DNA of 64,000 nt from Acanthococcus lagerstroemiae (taxonomy: Eukaryota > Arthropoda > Insecta > Hemiptera > Eriococcidae). The position numbers and the translations under genes were made by a program. The notes under the pieces were generated by a model, which searched no databases, had not been told where the DNA came from, and saw nothing but the letters and a program-made list of their open reading frames with translations. The stretch is taken from the NCBI GenBank assembly GCA_031841125.1, contig CM063106.1:71908101-71972100 (forward strand), read 5' to 3'. Shown here in pieces: positions 21,431 through 34,114 of this stretch; position 1 is the stretch's first letter; every line of letters begins with the position of its first letter.

Positions 21431-24174
21431 ATTGCTATTACTAACTCACATAGTTTGTCATGGGGCTGATAAAAATATAACTCAGTTGCTTGCGGTATAG
21501 TTAATACATTACATTCTCTCATATTTTCTTCAATATCTGCATTTTTAACATTCAAGAAACCCGCAAAAAGGTGAAAATTTACAACAGATTCAGAGTATAA
21601 TTCATTAAAGACTTTCATTCTCCAAACAGCAACTTCTAAAATCGATTGCAAAATTTTTAATCTGCCAACAACCCAACTTGCGAAGACATACATGACTGAA
21701 ATTTCCCTTAGATTTCTTACTTTTAATTATTTTATTTTTCTGGTGAGAACATCTTCAGCTTTCATCATTTTCTACAACAACAAAGAGGATAGGGATTTGA
21801 GGTAACACGGTTTATTTTATAATCAATCAGAACATAAGACACAATGACCATATTCTGAACGAGTTGTTCTTGTGACTTGGCATTGGGCTGGAACTAAACA
21901 AAATTTGGTTCAAATCTCAAATGTGACTCAACTGTGTTCCTAAAACACTACCTCAACCCATAAGTGAGGCTTTTCATCGCGGGGTAAGTTTCCTAAATAT
22001 GTCCGCGTATGATTTTCTCGTACAATTTTTCTGTGTAATAATCTTGTATGTTTCTCCTGAATGATTTCACTGAGTATATGATCTCTTCTCATGATATCCT
22101 TCTATATTTTCCTTGTATAATTCCCCCGGTATGTTTTCCCGTGTCATCTCCTATGGGGTCCCTGTACATGAATTCCCCTATGGTTTTCCTTTGCATGTCC
22201 AGTGTCGATTAACAAATCAAGAAAAACCAAATAAACCTCGAGTGAATCCGTTGCATATACTTAGTTTGCATACACAAATCCACGCACAGTTTCCTTCACA
22301 TATTGTACTCCAGTTTAAGAAACTAATTTGGATTACCTCTACAAATATATAACAACACTCACTAGTATTAAATAAGATATTTTTTCATATTTATCACGCC
22401 TATACTATGGTAGCAAGGTAGCTCACCACCACAGGTGCCTAATGTCAGAGCAGGAATACTGAGATGAAAAAAGAAGATGAAAGTAATCGCGCTAGCCTAT
22501 GAAATAGCAGAAGAAAATGAAGAACGGTATCTTGACAGGTTACCAAAGCTTTTATCCGACACGCAGAGGTAATATACCCACATAATAATTCATTTCGTTC
22601 GTCTTCCTCTCAGCTGTAGCCATGTCGTCGGCATCTATGAGTACTCTATACACACACCACATCGCCATATTTGCGTTCGAATAACTAAATCGCGTTCGTT
22701 TCTAGCCACGATAGAAACAAAACTCCTTTCGAACTAGAAAAATCCTAATTAGAATATCCATCCTGTTCGATGATTAAAAAGTATACTTGTACGCGGAAAA
22801 TATACAGGAAGTTGGATGCCTTGATTTTCGTAATTATGAATATTTATCAAGCCAGCAGCAGGGTTAGAATTTATGTACATCGATGAACATGTACTGTACT
22901 TGTACAGCAAGGAGTGTCCAGAGAGTCCAGTGTCGAGTTATCAAGATACCATAATCCACACATTACCAAGCGCACGTACTAACTTTGCAGCCTTTGTTAA
23001 ACACGAGATTTTTTCATTTCATTTCTTTTGCGAAGGTGGTAGCTTCTGTGGCCGCATAATAAAAGGAGTGTTCCGAGTGGTTTAACTTCTATGTAATATG
23101 TGTAGTAGCACTAGGTGCAAGAACGACAGTTTTCGCTTTAGAATAACTTATTCAGCGAAGAAAGTTAACCAACTCACTGTCTTTTACAGGACGTCTTGTA
23201 TTTCTACATTCAAGTTTACAGATTGTAGTGATAACGGGTGGAAACCGAGAAACCAAAGTATGAAGTCTGTTGTAAATTCGAATACAGTCGATGATAGAAT
23301 GTCAATCCTAGATGAATTCACTGGTTAAATAATGGTTCATGCTGAGGCATAGCTAGGCTACACATATTTGAGCAAGATGATGGGGCATATGGGCGGCAAC
23401 TACAGAAGTGCTCACACGCTCTAGCACCTGATGAGAATTCTCGAGCACCGTATGGGAAAATTAAAGGCGGATGGCGAGGAGGTTTCTCAAAAGACTCTGT
23501 GAGGGGAGGAGCGAGTCGAACCAAGCGAGCACCACATGAGAAAACTAAAAGTGTCCGCCTATGATATGGTAATTGCACTAAAAAATATGCCTAAGTATGA
23601 AAGAGATTAAAGGGCAGGAAATACTAATCTGGAGATTATGGAAAATCAGAGGCATAGTGAGGATAGTTTAGCAGCTTTAGCGCCTATTTTCAAAGAACAG
23701 AACGAGAGCAATGGTACAAAAATGCTTACCCTAACGGAGATGGTAGGGGAAAACCACAATATCCTGGTAAGAGAAATGAGAATTCAAGACCGGGTTGTTT
23801 TCTTGTCCTCAGAGTTAGATCTTTTATTGCAGTACTAAAATTCATGACTGAATTTTTTTCTTGTCCAGAGAGTTAGATCTTTAATTCTAAAAACTCTAAA
23901 GAAGTAGGAGAATCCTTATTATCTGAGGGAGAACATTCTCACAATGACTTATTTACTATGCCCACCCATCAATGTGAATAAGTACCAACCCCTTTGTAGC
24001 ATGTACAGCGACTTAGTAACTCTGGATGGGTTGAACAACATAATCATAGTCGGAATGCCTCACCAAAGTCTTACAGAAAACTCGCACCAAAACTGTAGAC
24101 GGATATACTTATTAACCGAAGACATGACACTTCTAATAAGAATTACCGAGCTGGTAGGAAGGCTATAAGTAGTG
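21431..24174. other. No gene recognised
   Basis: About 2.7 kb of AT-rich sequence. Several 60-90 codon ORFs (21427-21693, 23098-23328, 23638-23838, 23944-24168) show no recognisable motif or splice structure. A short duplication of TTCTTGTCC-AGAGTTAGATCTT occurs at 23795-23885. Confidence 0.4.
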
Positions 24175-25780
24175 AGAGCGTCACTTGGTAACACATTTTG
24201 GTCCTCAAGATTTTCAATCTCATGGAGGATTACGGCACACTTTGGCTTTCACCTTCCTATGTTTTTCCTTCCGTTTATATTTTACCACATATTTTTAATA
24301 GAAGATGAGTCATTTTGTAACAGTTCTAGCCCATGTGATGTTCAATTTTAGGGGGCATTACAGTACACAGGCTGTCAGTAGTCCTCTGTGTTTTCCCTTC
24401 AGTTCATATTGCTTGGACATTTTCCCAAATAGCCATTTTCTCACATGTATATTTCTCTAATTGGACATTTCCCCAAATACTTTGTTCCCAAATTTTTAAT
24501 TAATGCACGCTACCCTTATACTCATTCCAATCCTAAACCCAACAGCGCATTATTTCATACCGCATTCAAATAAACAGTAAATAGAACGACAGAAAGACAC
24601 AGGATTGCTAATGGTCAGAGTAATGCCTCCTCAGGACTGATACCTGATTATAGCCATCTGACTGTACTGAAGCGAGGCTTATACTAAATATATGCTGTAA
24701 AATATAAACTGACGGAAAAACCCAAGATGTCTAAAGGCTAGTGTACTGTTATTTCATCAGAATTGGAAATCATGAGGACTAAAGCTATTGCAAAATAACC
24801 CTTGTACTAAGAATACATACACCTCACACGATGAGTGAGTGAAGAGGAAGAGGCAGCGCGTCCGGCTGCGGGGAACCTGAAATTTCCAGGCGAGTGCTCT
24901 GGGAGCGCGGACCTTGGTCAGTAGGGAACCCCGTGGTGGCCCTGGCAGGACGCGCGCACCGTTCCGGCCAGGAGAAATGGGGGCTCGGGCCCGGGGTGCG
25001 GTGTCTCAGGGGCCACTTTGGCATGCGTGCATCGCCATACGTCCCACAACACCAAGAATACATACACATGGCATTTTGTATAAGTCAACTTTGTTGGTCA
25101 AGTTAATTTTGAGAAAAAGCCAAAATGTGAATTTAGGTCAAAAATATCAATACTTAGTTTTTAATGCTTTTGTTCACTATGATACCTTTACTTTTGTGTA
25201 AGAATGTTTAGAGTTCCTAAAAATGGTTTCTGGCTTTAGTAAATACAATACAAAATTAGGCACTGTTCTCAGTGTGCGCTTCTCATCCCACTACTTCTCA
25301 ACACCGCACAAATAGTTAATTCTTAGCGATTCTTACACGGGTGAATTTTCAGGTATTTGTACAAACATTTAGCCCTTGTACAGCCGAAAACATTACTCAA
25401 ATGAAAATATACCATTTTCAGGTTGTTTTGACATGTTGTATGCAAAAAATCATATCATAAAACTATAAACGTGTTTTTCTGAAAACTATGTAAGTTTTTT
25501 AAATATTCAACTTGAAAAGGTGGTAACACAGTCAATTTTGAACATAAATGAAAGCTTTGTTATGTCTTCTTTCAAAGGCAATTTTCTTTAGTATTAGGAA
25601 CTGGAGTGAATTCAAAAACAACTTGGCTGACAAAGTTGACATTTTTTATACAAAATGCCGCATTCGATAAAATATAAACTAGAGGAATGATACATGATGG
25701 CTAAAGGCCAGAATGTGCTTTAATGTCCCCTGGGACTAAAACCCTGAGGACCACAATATGTTACCAAGTGACGCTCTCGC
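24175..25780. mobile_element. Element with ~40-bp terminal inverted repeats
   Basis: GAGAGCGTCACTTGGTAACA at 24175 is inverted at the right end as TGTTACCAAGTGACGCTCTC (about 25759-25778). The match continues inward through TTTTGGTCCTCA / TGAGGACCACAA, giving about 40 bp. The interior is non-coding. It contains the R4 copy (24823-25053) as a later insertion and a worn direct repeat near 24700 and 25670 (TAAAATATAAACT). I am not certain of a target duplication. Confidence 0.65.
24823..25053 (+). mobile_element. R4 SINE-like element with 14-bp target duplication
   Basis: A GC-rich, 231-bp block flanked by perfect 14-bp direct repeats AAGAATACATACAC (24809-24822 and 25054-25067). That length is typical of LINE-mediated retroposition. 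Related sequences lie at 16666-16925 and 40837-40880. There is no clear poly(A) tail and I could not identify good polymerase III boxes, so SINE is the likeliest class but not proven. It sits inside the larger inverted-repeat element. The ORFs over it on both strands are by-products of its GC content. Confidence 0.75.
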
Positions 25781-25804
25781 CACTGCTCTACAGCATGGCC
25801 TGTA

Positions 25805-26058
25805 CAGTGCGCTGCAAAATTACCTGCGCGGGTGTTAGCGGATGAAAATGAGGGAGTCATCATGTGTACTTTCAAATAGAAAAACGACTATCTTCAGGAG
25901 GGGGGGGGGCGAGTAAAACTTATTCTACTAGTAGAACTGATTATAATTCAATTTTTTGGTGATGATGCAATGAAATTTAGGACAAATTTTCTTTGAAAAG
26001 TGGATTTATAATCGACTTAATGATAGTAGTTGAAGTTTGCTACATGCTTATGGTAAAT
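25805..26058 (+). repeat. Dispersed repeat R2, copy 2
   Basis: Reverse-complement relative of 4325-4566, from AGTGCGCTGCAAAATTACCT to TTTGCTACATGCTTA. It has a G run near 25901 that the other copy lacks. Non-coding. Confidence 0.7.
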
Positions 26059-26239
26059 CATAGGTAATCACTCACACATATACAGGGCTGCCAATACTTG
26101 AAACTCCAAGTTTAAATCCCGATAGGTAAATTGTAGAACAAAACTTTAGCTCTTTGTCACCATGCTTGGCCCAGACTATTTCAATTTTCACAACAGGTTT
26201 ACTGTCATACCATCATACAACATAGCTGATTATGCATTG

Positions 26240-26895
26240 CAGTAGCGTCTTTCTGGGTGTTCAAGGTGTTCACTGCACATCCACATTTTTGTCTTACAAC
26301 AAAAACCCAGAAACAAGGAAAGATTTAAATTTTGATTAAAATACAAAGTATAACATCAAAAAATTGAGGAATAGCCGGAATATTTCTCTTTGCGCTTTGC
26401 GCGGTTCTTTTATCTTTGTCACATACTATGGGAATCATGTAGGATGTTCACTAGCAACATTGCACACTCTCATCGGTCTTGTTGCAGTGGCGTTATCTTT
26501 GTCACATACTATGGGAATCGCGTAGGATGTTCACTAGCAACACTGCACACTCTTGTCAGTCTTAATGCAGAGGTGTTATCTATGTCACACTTACTATGGG
26601 AATTGCGTAGGATGTTCACTAGCAACATTGCACACTCCTGTTGGCCTTGTCGCAGTGGCGTTTGCAACAAAGACCACAAAGAGTGAATCAGAGACTTGGT
26701 TAATTTAAATGGCAGGGTGTTCATCAACAAAAATGACTGTTTGGGAAGCGCATGCGCATGCTATGTGGTGAGTGGGTGGATGCAACTTTATTCTTCATCG
26801 ACACTCATTAACTGGTTTTTTGTGGAGGGGAGGGGGAGGGGAGGCACAGACTCGCCAGTTGAACACCTGGGAAAGGGCACCACGTGACGCCACTG
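26240..26895. mobile_element. hAT-like element with internal minisatellite, copy 1
   Basis: The ends CAGTAGCGTC and GACGCCACTG are inverted repeats, flanked by 8-bp duplications ATGCATTG (26232-26239) and ATGTATTG (26896-26903) that differ at one base. Strongly similar to 42939-43728. It carries three tandem units of about 84 bp (26409-26661). There is no transposase; the 98-codon plus-strand ORF is simply the minisatellite read in frame. Confidence 0.85.
26409..26661 (+). repeat. Minisatellite, 3 units of ~84 bp
   Basis: Units begin TTATCTTTGTCACA and contain ACTATGGGAAT, GGATGTTCACTAGCAAC and TGCAG-GGCG at their ends. The unit boundary GCAGTGGCGTT resembles the element terminus CAGTGGCGTC. 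The sister element at 42939 has four units. Confidence 0.85.
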
Positions 26896-26903
26896 ATGTA
26901 TTG

Positions 26904-29900
26904 GGTAATTTTATGCGTTTATCTGTAACGGTATTTGCTGATTTATTGTACACAGTAGAAGAGATTCGCTGTTTGCTTTTATCTGAAATTGTCGTGAATG
27001 GTTGGTATATTTCTGTTTTTTATTAAAAGAATAAAAACTTATTGCATGTAGATCTTGATCATACTACCGGACTAAATCATGGTGGCCTCCAAATTTAAAC
27101 TTTTAGCATCAGGAAAACTGATTCCTTCATTTTTACTCTTTGATTCCACGTTCCTATAGTATCCCCAAGTAATGAGGCAGAGGGTAAAGGAAGTATTTAG
27201 CCATTTGCTATCGCCTATCATCATTCATGTTATTAAAATTCTGCAGTGACCAAGAAAATTTATAAATTACCCACACCACATCATCGGATTAATTTTGGTT
27301 TTATCGAATAATATCAAGAATTTTCAACATTAGCAGGAACGACATACTGACCCAACATTTCACTACAGAAACCTAAAATTTCGTTGAGTTTTATTGTAAA
27401 TTTACTAACAGAAAATCTTTATTCATTTCGCTCATTAACGGGATTCCAAAACTTCAACAGGTTAACTCACTGCACTACTTTGTGCTTGATCAGAATAGCA
27501 CACTCAATAACTCGATCTCCTAATTCGATTTCATTAAAGCATAATAATCGAATTTAGAAACCAGTTTAAACGCGTTGATATTTTACTACTGAGGCTGCGA
27601 GTATATCTACCCGCAACTATGTGACTGAATCTGTTTAGAGATAACGTCTGTATCATCGGCAGCAAAAATTGGCATCTTTATCGAAATGACATCGTCGTGA
27701 AACTTGTAAGCCCGAATCCAAACAACAGTAAAATCAATAAGATAATTTTCAGAAATCTAACGGTTAATATTCTAAATTAGCGATCAGATCCGCCAGATGA
27801 GCTTCAACTTCTAGATTGGTAATTCATATTCAAAATGGCATTCTTTTGACTAATATCGAAAGTAGGTTATTTCTTACTTGCATGTACATTGAAAATAATC
27901 TTTGCCGCATCAGAGGATGGCAACAAGTCTGTCCAACTAAGCCAGAAAAAATTCAAGCATTTTTGTTCGAAACGAGAATCTTTTAGTTGGACTCCTTCTC
28001 TGCATTCTATGGTGATTGTCACCATGGAGTCACCATAAGTTTAATAACGTTTAGACTCTCGGACAAGACCGGATTGCCGTCCCCTGCTTCGAGTGAATTA
28101 GCTACCCATAAGGTTCTTTTTACACCCCATGCAGTCGCGAGCAAAAATGGCGCGCCAATCGCCGGCGAACAGTTCAATAAATAAAGAATTAATTAACGAT
28201 ATTTACCTCCCGCCGTCTCTGCCCGAAGGCATTGTTAGACATGTGGGAAATCCAGCCCAGCTTTCGGATTTCATTTTAGCTGGCAAATTGCTTCGAAACA
28301 ACCCTTCCAGAAACCCGAAGAACACAATTTATTTCTCAAGTTGAGGCAATATCTCGTAAGTGGGGTTTATTTTCGAAGAAAGCGGTTCTGAAAGAAAACT
28401 GAAATCTCGATAACCTGGGGCGTAGCGACTGAAAGAGAGGGTCAGTCAGCCCTCTCAGGTCGGCCAATTGGGAAAACATCAATTTGAAAAATGAAGTACC
28501 TAAGATCAATTTTTATCTGTTTTTTATGACCCGAATCGGTACAATTCAAATAATCTTCTCATTAGCTTCACTCACACAGGGCTGGATTAAGGTCGTGAGC
28601 GCCCCATGGGCATTTTTTTTTCCAAGTTTCGCTTGTATTGGTTTTAAACTTGGGAGTTGCGAGTTGAGAATGAATTTTTGTATATTATACTCGAAAATTT
28701 TTCCATCCCTAAAATATGTTCCGCCCTGGCGAGCCCGTGCATTCATCCGGGCCTGCACTCACATAATAAGAAGAAATTTGACAACTCAAAAAATCATGTA
28801 TGTATGTACTCCTCTTCAGCTACGCCTCTACCTTCAGCTTGTGGAAATTCGTGATGAAGAACAGTCTTCCGTAAAGGGTGGGGTGAGGGGGAATGAAGAA
28901 GTTGAACAAGGAGAAGCCGAATGACTGGCAGTCGAGGTACCGTGTTTCGTTACTGTTTGCAATACAACGATATGAAACAGAAAAACCAGAACAAGACTGC
29001 CTGAAGAAAGAGATGAATCAAATAAGGGTAAGAGTCTACCTATTTTTATTTTATTTATTTTTTCTTACCTTGAATTCTTTTTAAATGACGAGCACGGGAT
29101 CCCTCATTTAATAAAATACGAGTACAGTGAATGAAACCGACTACCGGTATTTTTTCACTTTGTTCTAATCCGTTTCTATGTATCCATTAGCGTACAGATT
29201 TCCTGCTGTGTTCATCAGACGTACTATTTGAAAACCTTAACACCGTTTAACCGCACAGAAGAAGTTTCAAACAATGAAATGCCTTCCAGGCATTTACTGA
29301 AGATATTCATATAAGTATACATAATATATACGAACAATAATGAAAAAAAAAAAAAAAAAAAACTTTAAGGGCCATCGTATGGTTAGAAACTTCCTTAAAA
29401 GCTATTAAGAGATTGCGGGATTTGATTCAATCAATCATATATGTAGCTCCCTGTTCTCACATTAAAGTGGCTTGGCTGGAAGAATTTCACCACTTGGAAT
29501 GACTCTAGTAGAAACTTCAAGAAAAATAAATGCGCATTACTCATATACATTTCCCTATCTTGCAGGATGTCCCTTGCAAGTTAAATAGGGATGGAGGATA
29601 AAAAGCGTGGTTCAGTTCCATCAGCTTATTCTCAACCCGTAGCCAAAACAACCTTAATACTTCCCTCCACAACAATTCCACTCTCTCGACATATCAAAGA
29701 AAGAAAGTACAACAAAATCAGGAGTAAACGAAAACCTGGACACTGAAGATATCATCTTTACTCGAAGGGCCACAGTGAATAATTCGGACTAAAAATCTAT
29801 CACAAAACATGTAAATACTCAACATTATAAATGCTGTCGTTCTGTCTCATTCATACAAAATTTGTTTTCATCTGGCAAAACGTATAGCATCTTAGTTGTC

Positions 29901-32894
29901 AAACAATTACCATTTCCCACGAGCAATTATTCGCCCGCCCTCATTTCTTTATAATGCTGGCGGTTCTTAAGCCTTTCATGGTTGCGCAGGCGGCATCGTT
30001 AAATCTCCTTAAAAGCCTGACCGGCGATGTAATCTCTCAGTTGGAAGACGCGAATAAAAGCCGACTGGCTTCTCTCCTACGTAATTGAGGCGATAATGGC
30101 TCTGGGTAAACTAGGGCAGGAACAAGAGTTCCGAAAAGCTGCAGTTGCGGATATTTTGTAATCCAGAGAAGACGTTAGTCTTCCAGTAATCATCATTGTC
30201 AGTTCGAAAGAGCCTCATCCAACACTCCACTATATACTTCTTCACTGAGGTTCGAAAAGGGGTGGATTGGTGGGTTCAGATCGAGAAAAGGCAGATGTTC
30301 CTGACTTTTTCAAATTTAAGCATACACGGTCGCCTACATAGCAGACAGTACTATAAGTCACCTTTGATATACTAAAGCTGAGAACCTGAATTTCGTGTCA
30401 TTTTCTTGCCCTATTTTTTGAATATTTCTCACCCAGTTTGCTACGAGTAATAACTCTTCAAATGTATGAGTAAGATTAGAAAATTATTCATTCATTTCTA
30501 CAGTATAATGCCAAATGTAACAAAAAGTAACTTCTATTTGTCCTTAACTGAAGTATAATTTTGAAAATTAAAATAACCACCTTCTATATCAGAATATAAT
30601 AAGGAAATGAGTAAGTAATTACTAAAACAAAAAGTACAAGTAATTCCAATTTCTTCTTCTGAAAAAAAAAAAAATCAGTGAAAGTACCCAACTTCTATAA
30701 ACTTCTATATCAGAAGAATTTTCCTTAGTAAAGTGCCACTTATTCGCCAAGTGCCAGGTCAAAATTATGAAGTCATATGTATACCTGGTCTGCTAGAGGG
30801 CAAAGCGCCGTAGAGAGAAAAAGTGGGTCTGGGGGAAATTTTCATGGGTCCCCTCTCCTTCCAATTCATTTTGTTCTTTCATCAGATGGGAATCATCAGT
30901 TACGGGATAAAAGGTTTCTATGGTGTAAGGAGTGATTGGCTGATTAGATGTATAGTACATATGATGTACCTAGCCGTAAGCGTTGAAATTCAGGCCTTTT
31001 AAAAATATCGCCCCCCCCCCCGAAAGTTCGGGCCCGGGGTATTTCCCCCTCTCCCCTCTCAACAGAGTTGAGAGGGCATGGGAGTATTTTTTTTAATCAG
31101 TGTCTGGCACACACAGAGTACTTCAATATGATTTGTATTCGAAGTGATTTTAATGATTTGCGTTGATGATATGAGTCGTAGAAAAATTTGCCTGTTTTCA
31201 GCGTGATAACGTTCCCTCATTTTCGAAGTACATCATCAAAATCGAAAAAGTAAGTACTTCGTGCTATTAATCTCGGGCTTTTTTGTAATTGTGAGTTCAG
31301 CGGATATACTAGTGAACATTTTTAGAATAATTAACAGATGATTGAGTAGCTACTTATCGAGTGCGGGTCCTGGGAATTGGATATGGAATTCAGTTGTGGA
31401 ACTGACTGTACCTCCTTAGTCCTATCATTATGCTTTTTGATTTCAGTAAGTTAGGTAGCCCATTATATGTTACTAATATTTGGCTCCGATTTTTCTTTTG
31501 AAACCAGTGATTGGCAACTGTTTTCTTTCTCTTACCAGTTTGCCGAATGAAATGACGTCCGACGAAGAAAATTCCAACTTATCACTAATTACAATAAATA
31601 AATTGATTTCACTTTCTTCTTTTCATTCTGTCCATTTCAGATAATTTTTTTCAGATTGTACCAAACATTGGTTGCCTAATAATTTGCAAATTTTAACATA
31701 TTTTCAAACATTCACAGACAATAGCGCTTGAGCTTGACGTCGACACGTGTAAGTGAAACTCATTCCTGGTGGTATATACTACCATACGCTATGATTAAAA
31801 ATGGAAAATTTTGCAGACCAACGATCGTCGGATGCCTGCGGATAATCCAAGCGGGGGGGGGGGGGTAATAACAGCGCCATTATGTCATATTTTGCAGAGG
31901 AAAGACTAAAGTATCCATCAATCTTAAAGTCAACTTCCCCATGTAATTAGAGCTTGAGATATGACCATCCAAAAAGCTTGACCAATAATTGGCACGTTAT
32001 CTTATATGTAAATCAGTAAGCTACATATTATAATTTTTCCAAACAAATAATGAAAAATTGTCTTACAGATGGTGAACAAGACAAACAGTACTCGTTGTTT
32101 TATTGTGGAAGTATAAAATGTTTACCTCAGTAACTTCTTTCCTAAGAAAGCTATATTATTCTTCGTCATATTAATTTGTTCTTCTTTTTGATTTTCTAAC
32201 TTCTGTTTTCGTGCTCAGGGTTCTCATCTACTTCATTTTCTATTTCTTTTTAAATGGTCTCTTCTTTTACTTAAAGCATTACGAACATACTGAATCACTG
32301 ATAGTGATACATCCAATATTTTCAAACCAAAATTGTTCTATTCCTTTACTGAATCATACACAATTGGGAAGTTAACATTGCCTATATAGGTAGCGCTAGT
32401 GTAACAACGCTCAACACATTGGAAACTTCTGGGCGATTATTTAAGTTTCCCTATTCTTCGACGTCAAAAATCGCGATTTTCAATTTCACGTGATTTCATT
32501 AAAAAAATATCCATGGAGGTAATTCTTTTTTATCCCGATAGCTCAATGCTATTGCTGAAATAATCCCCTCATTGTAAGAGCAGGGCTACCAACATACGTA
32601 CTTTTGGTTAACTTCCCAAAGCGTTCTGTAATGAGGGAGTTCTCGGTTAAATTCTCAATAGGACACTCTCCATTAATCGGAAAACTCCATTCAACCGCCC
32701 CATCCCTTGAAAAAAATAAACACAGTTTTCATGAAAATGGTCAATTTCTTTGAGAGAGGATGGAACTCTCTTATTTTCAAATTCATCCAGCCCATGACAT
32801 GAATATATTTTCTCAAATGATCAACAACGATCTTATCTTCCCTATAAGGTTCAAATATTGTGTCTAACGATCAGCTAATGATACACCTCCAACT
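26904..32894. other. Six-kb stretch with no gene recognised
   Basis: AT-rich throughout. Notable only for an A run at 29343-29361, a C run near 31010-31021, a perfect 10-bp hairpin CCCTCTCAAC/GTTGAGAGGG at 31054-31076, and G runs near 31850. The longest ORF (28484-28924) starts in a repeat-like G-rich area and has no recognisable domain. Confidence 0.45.
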
Positions 32895-33143
32895 TGATGC
32901 GCAACCACTTACCCTCTACTTACACTTTACCCGCGGAAAAGTTACCCATTTGTTACCCTCGAATTACCCTCAGATTACCCTTGTTCCCCTTTAGTTACCC
33001 GGGTAACTGGCGGGATACTACGCAGTTAGTTACCCTCTAGTTACCTGCGGCAGAAAAGTTACCCATTTGTAACCCTCGGTTACCCTCAGATTACCCTTGT
33101 TCCCCTGTAGTTGCCCGGGTAACTTGTGGGATTTTGCGCATCA
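32895..33143 (-). mobile_element. GATGCGCAA-ended element, copy 2
   Basis: Reverse-oriented relative of 4890-5158. The ends TGATGCGCAA and TTGCGCATCA are inverted repeats; the interior is again GTTACCC-rich and internally duplicated. This copy is uninterrupted and contains TTACCCATTTGTTACCCTCG, the counterpart of the site where copy 3 carries a nested insertion. Confidence 0.75.
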
Positions 33144-33845
33144 GGAAGAGAACCAATTAGGACAAAACTTGATAGAAGTTTGGTAATGCGATGCTTTCTC
33201 CTCTCTAGTCTCTAGACTACCAGTCATCACAACTGGGTTAAGCGCTGACAGCCCTTGGACAACTTCATTTGTCAGAGACCACTTGGTAACTTCTTAAAAA
33301 CCGCGACACTCAGTTTTGAACAGTACAACTTCCACAAATTTTTTCCTTCTGGTGGCCTTTGTTATTCCAAAGCCAATATCAACATGGTTCAATTCCTTAA
33401 GATTATCATTGGAAATATTAGTTACAAGAACAACCGTTTTCATAAATTTTTTACCATTTATTCTCACTAAATTATGCATATCGTCTTATAAAAATGGAAG
33501 CGGAGGATCACTGGACTAAAACTCCAAAAGAAATGGGTAACACTCTTCAGCAATAGTTAACAAAAAGTGCATCTTCGCTGTCAGAAGACTATCTTGTAAG
33601 GAAATATTTTCACTGGTTCATAATTCTACTATCAGACGGCTTCTTTTCAACACATCCTTCATACATAAATGCATTGGATTTAGAATTTTAAGCCTTTGTT
33701 TCAACACAAGAGCGCACTCAAGCCATCTACTGGTGCAAAATTTGAGCGGGAAATATTTTGTTTTTCCTAAAACATCTGTAAGTGGCTCGCCTAGTTAGAA
33801 AATAACAAGATCTCAGGAATTCATTCATATTCCACGATATCTTTT
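33144..33845. other. No recognisable feature
   Basis: ORFs at 33255-33519 overlap on both strands without recognisable content. Confidence 0.4.
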
Positions 33846-34114
33846 GACATGGATAATGGATATGTCTAATAGCTCATCACGCGAAAGAGAAAAATTCCGC
33901 AGAAAAACGTTACCATTGTGATGAAGTTGCGTATTCCTCTTTATGCAGTCATTCGTTCCATCACGTTTCGACCAGCCAACGCGGAGAATGCCGAGTAACA
34001 CTGAGAATGGACGACTAGAAAAGGCATTGGGATGCGGATATGCGTATCAACGCGGTTGCCTTGATGCTGGATGACATTCCCATGTAACAATGTCCTTCTG
34101 TGCAGCAGTCGGAC
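33846..34114 (-). repeat. Dispersed repeat R1, copy 3
   Basis: Reverse-oriented relative of 390-718 and 21167-21430, ending in CTGCAGCAGTCGGACT-like sequence equivalent to the start of the other copies. Confidence 0.75.

Noticed and set aside
26409..26661. CRISPR-like array
   Set aside because: Units are adjacent tandem repeats without spacers, inside a transposon of a eukaryotic genome.
26390..26686. 98-codon ORF (and relatives at 43093-43481) as repeat protein genes
   Set aside because: They are the ~84-bp minisatellite of the hAT-like elements read in an open frame; no start context or conserved protein.
28484..28924. 146-codon ORF as a gene
   Set aside because: No recognisable domain; overlaps ORFs on the other strand and ends in low-complexity Glu/Gly sequence.
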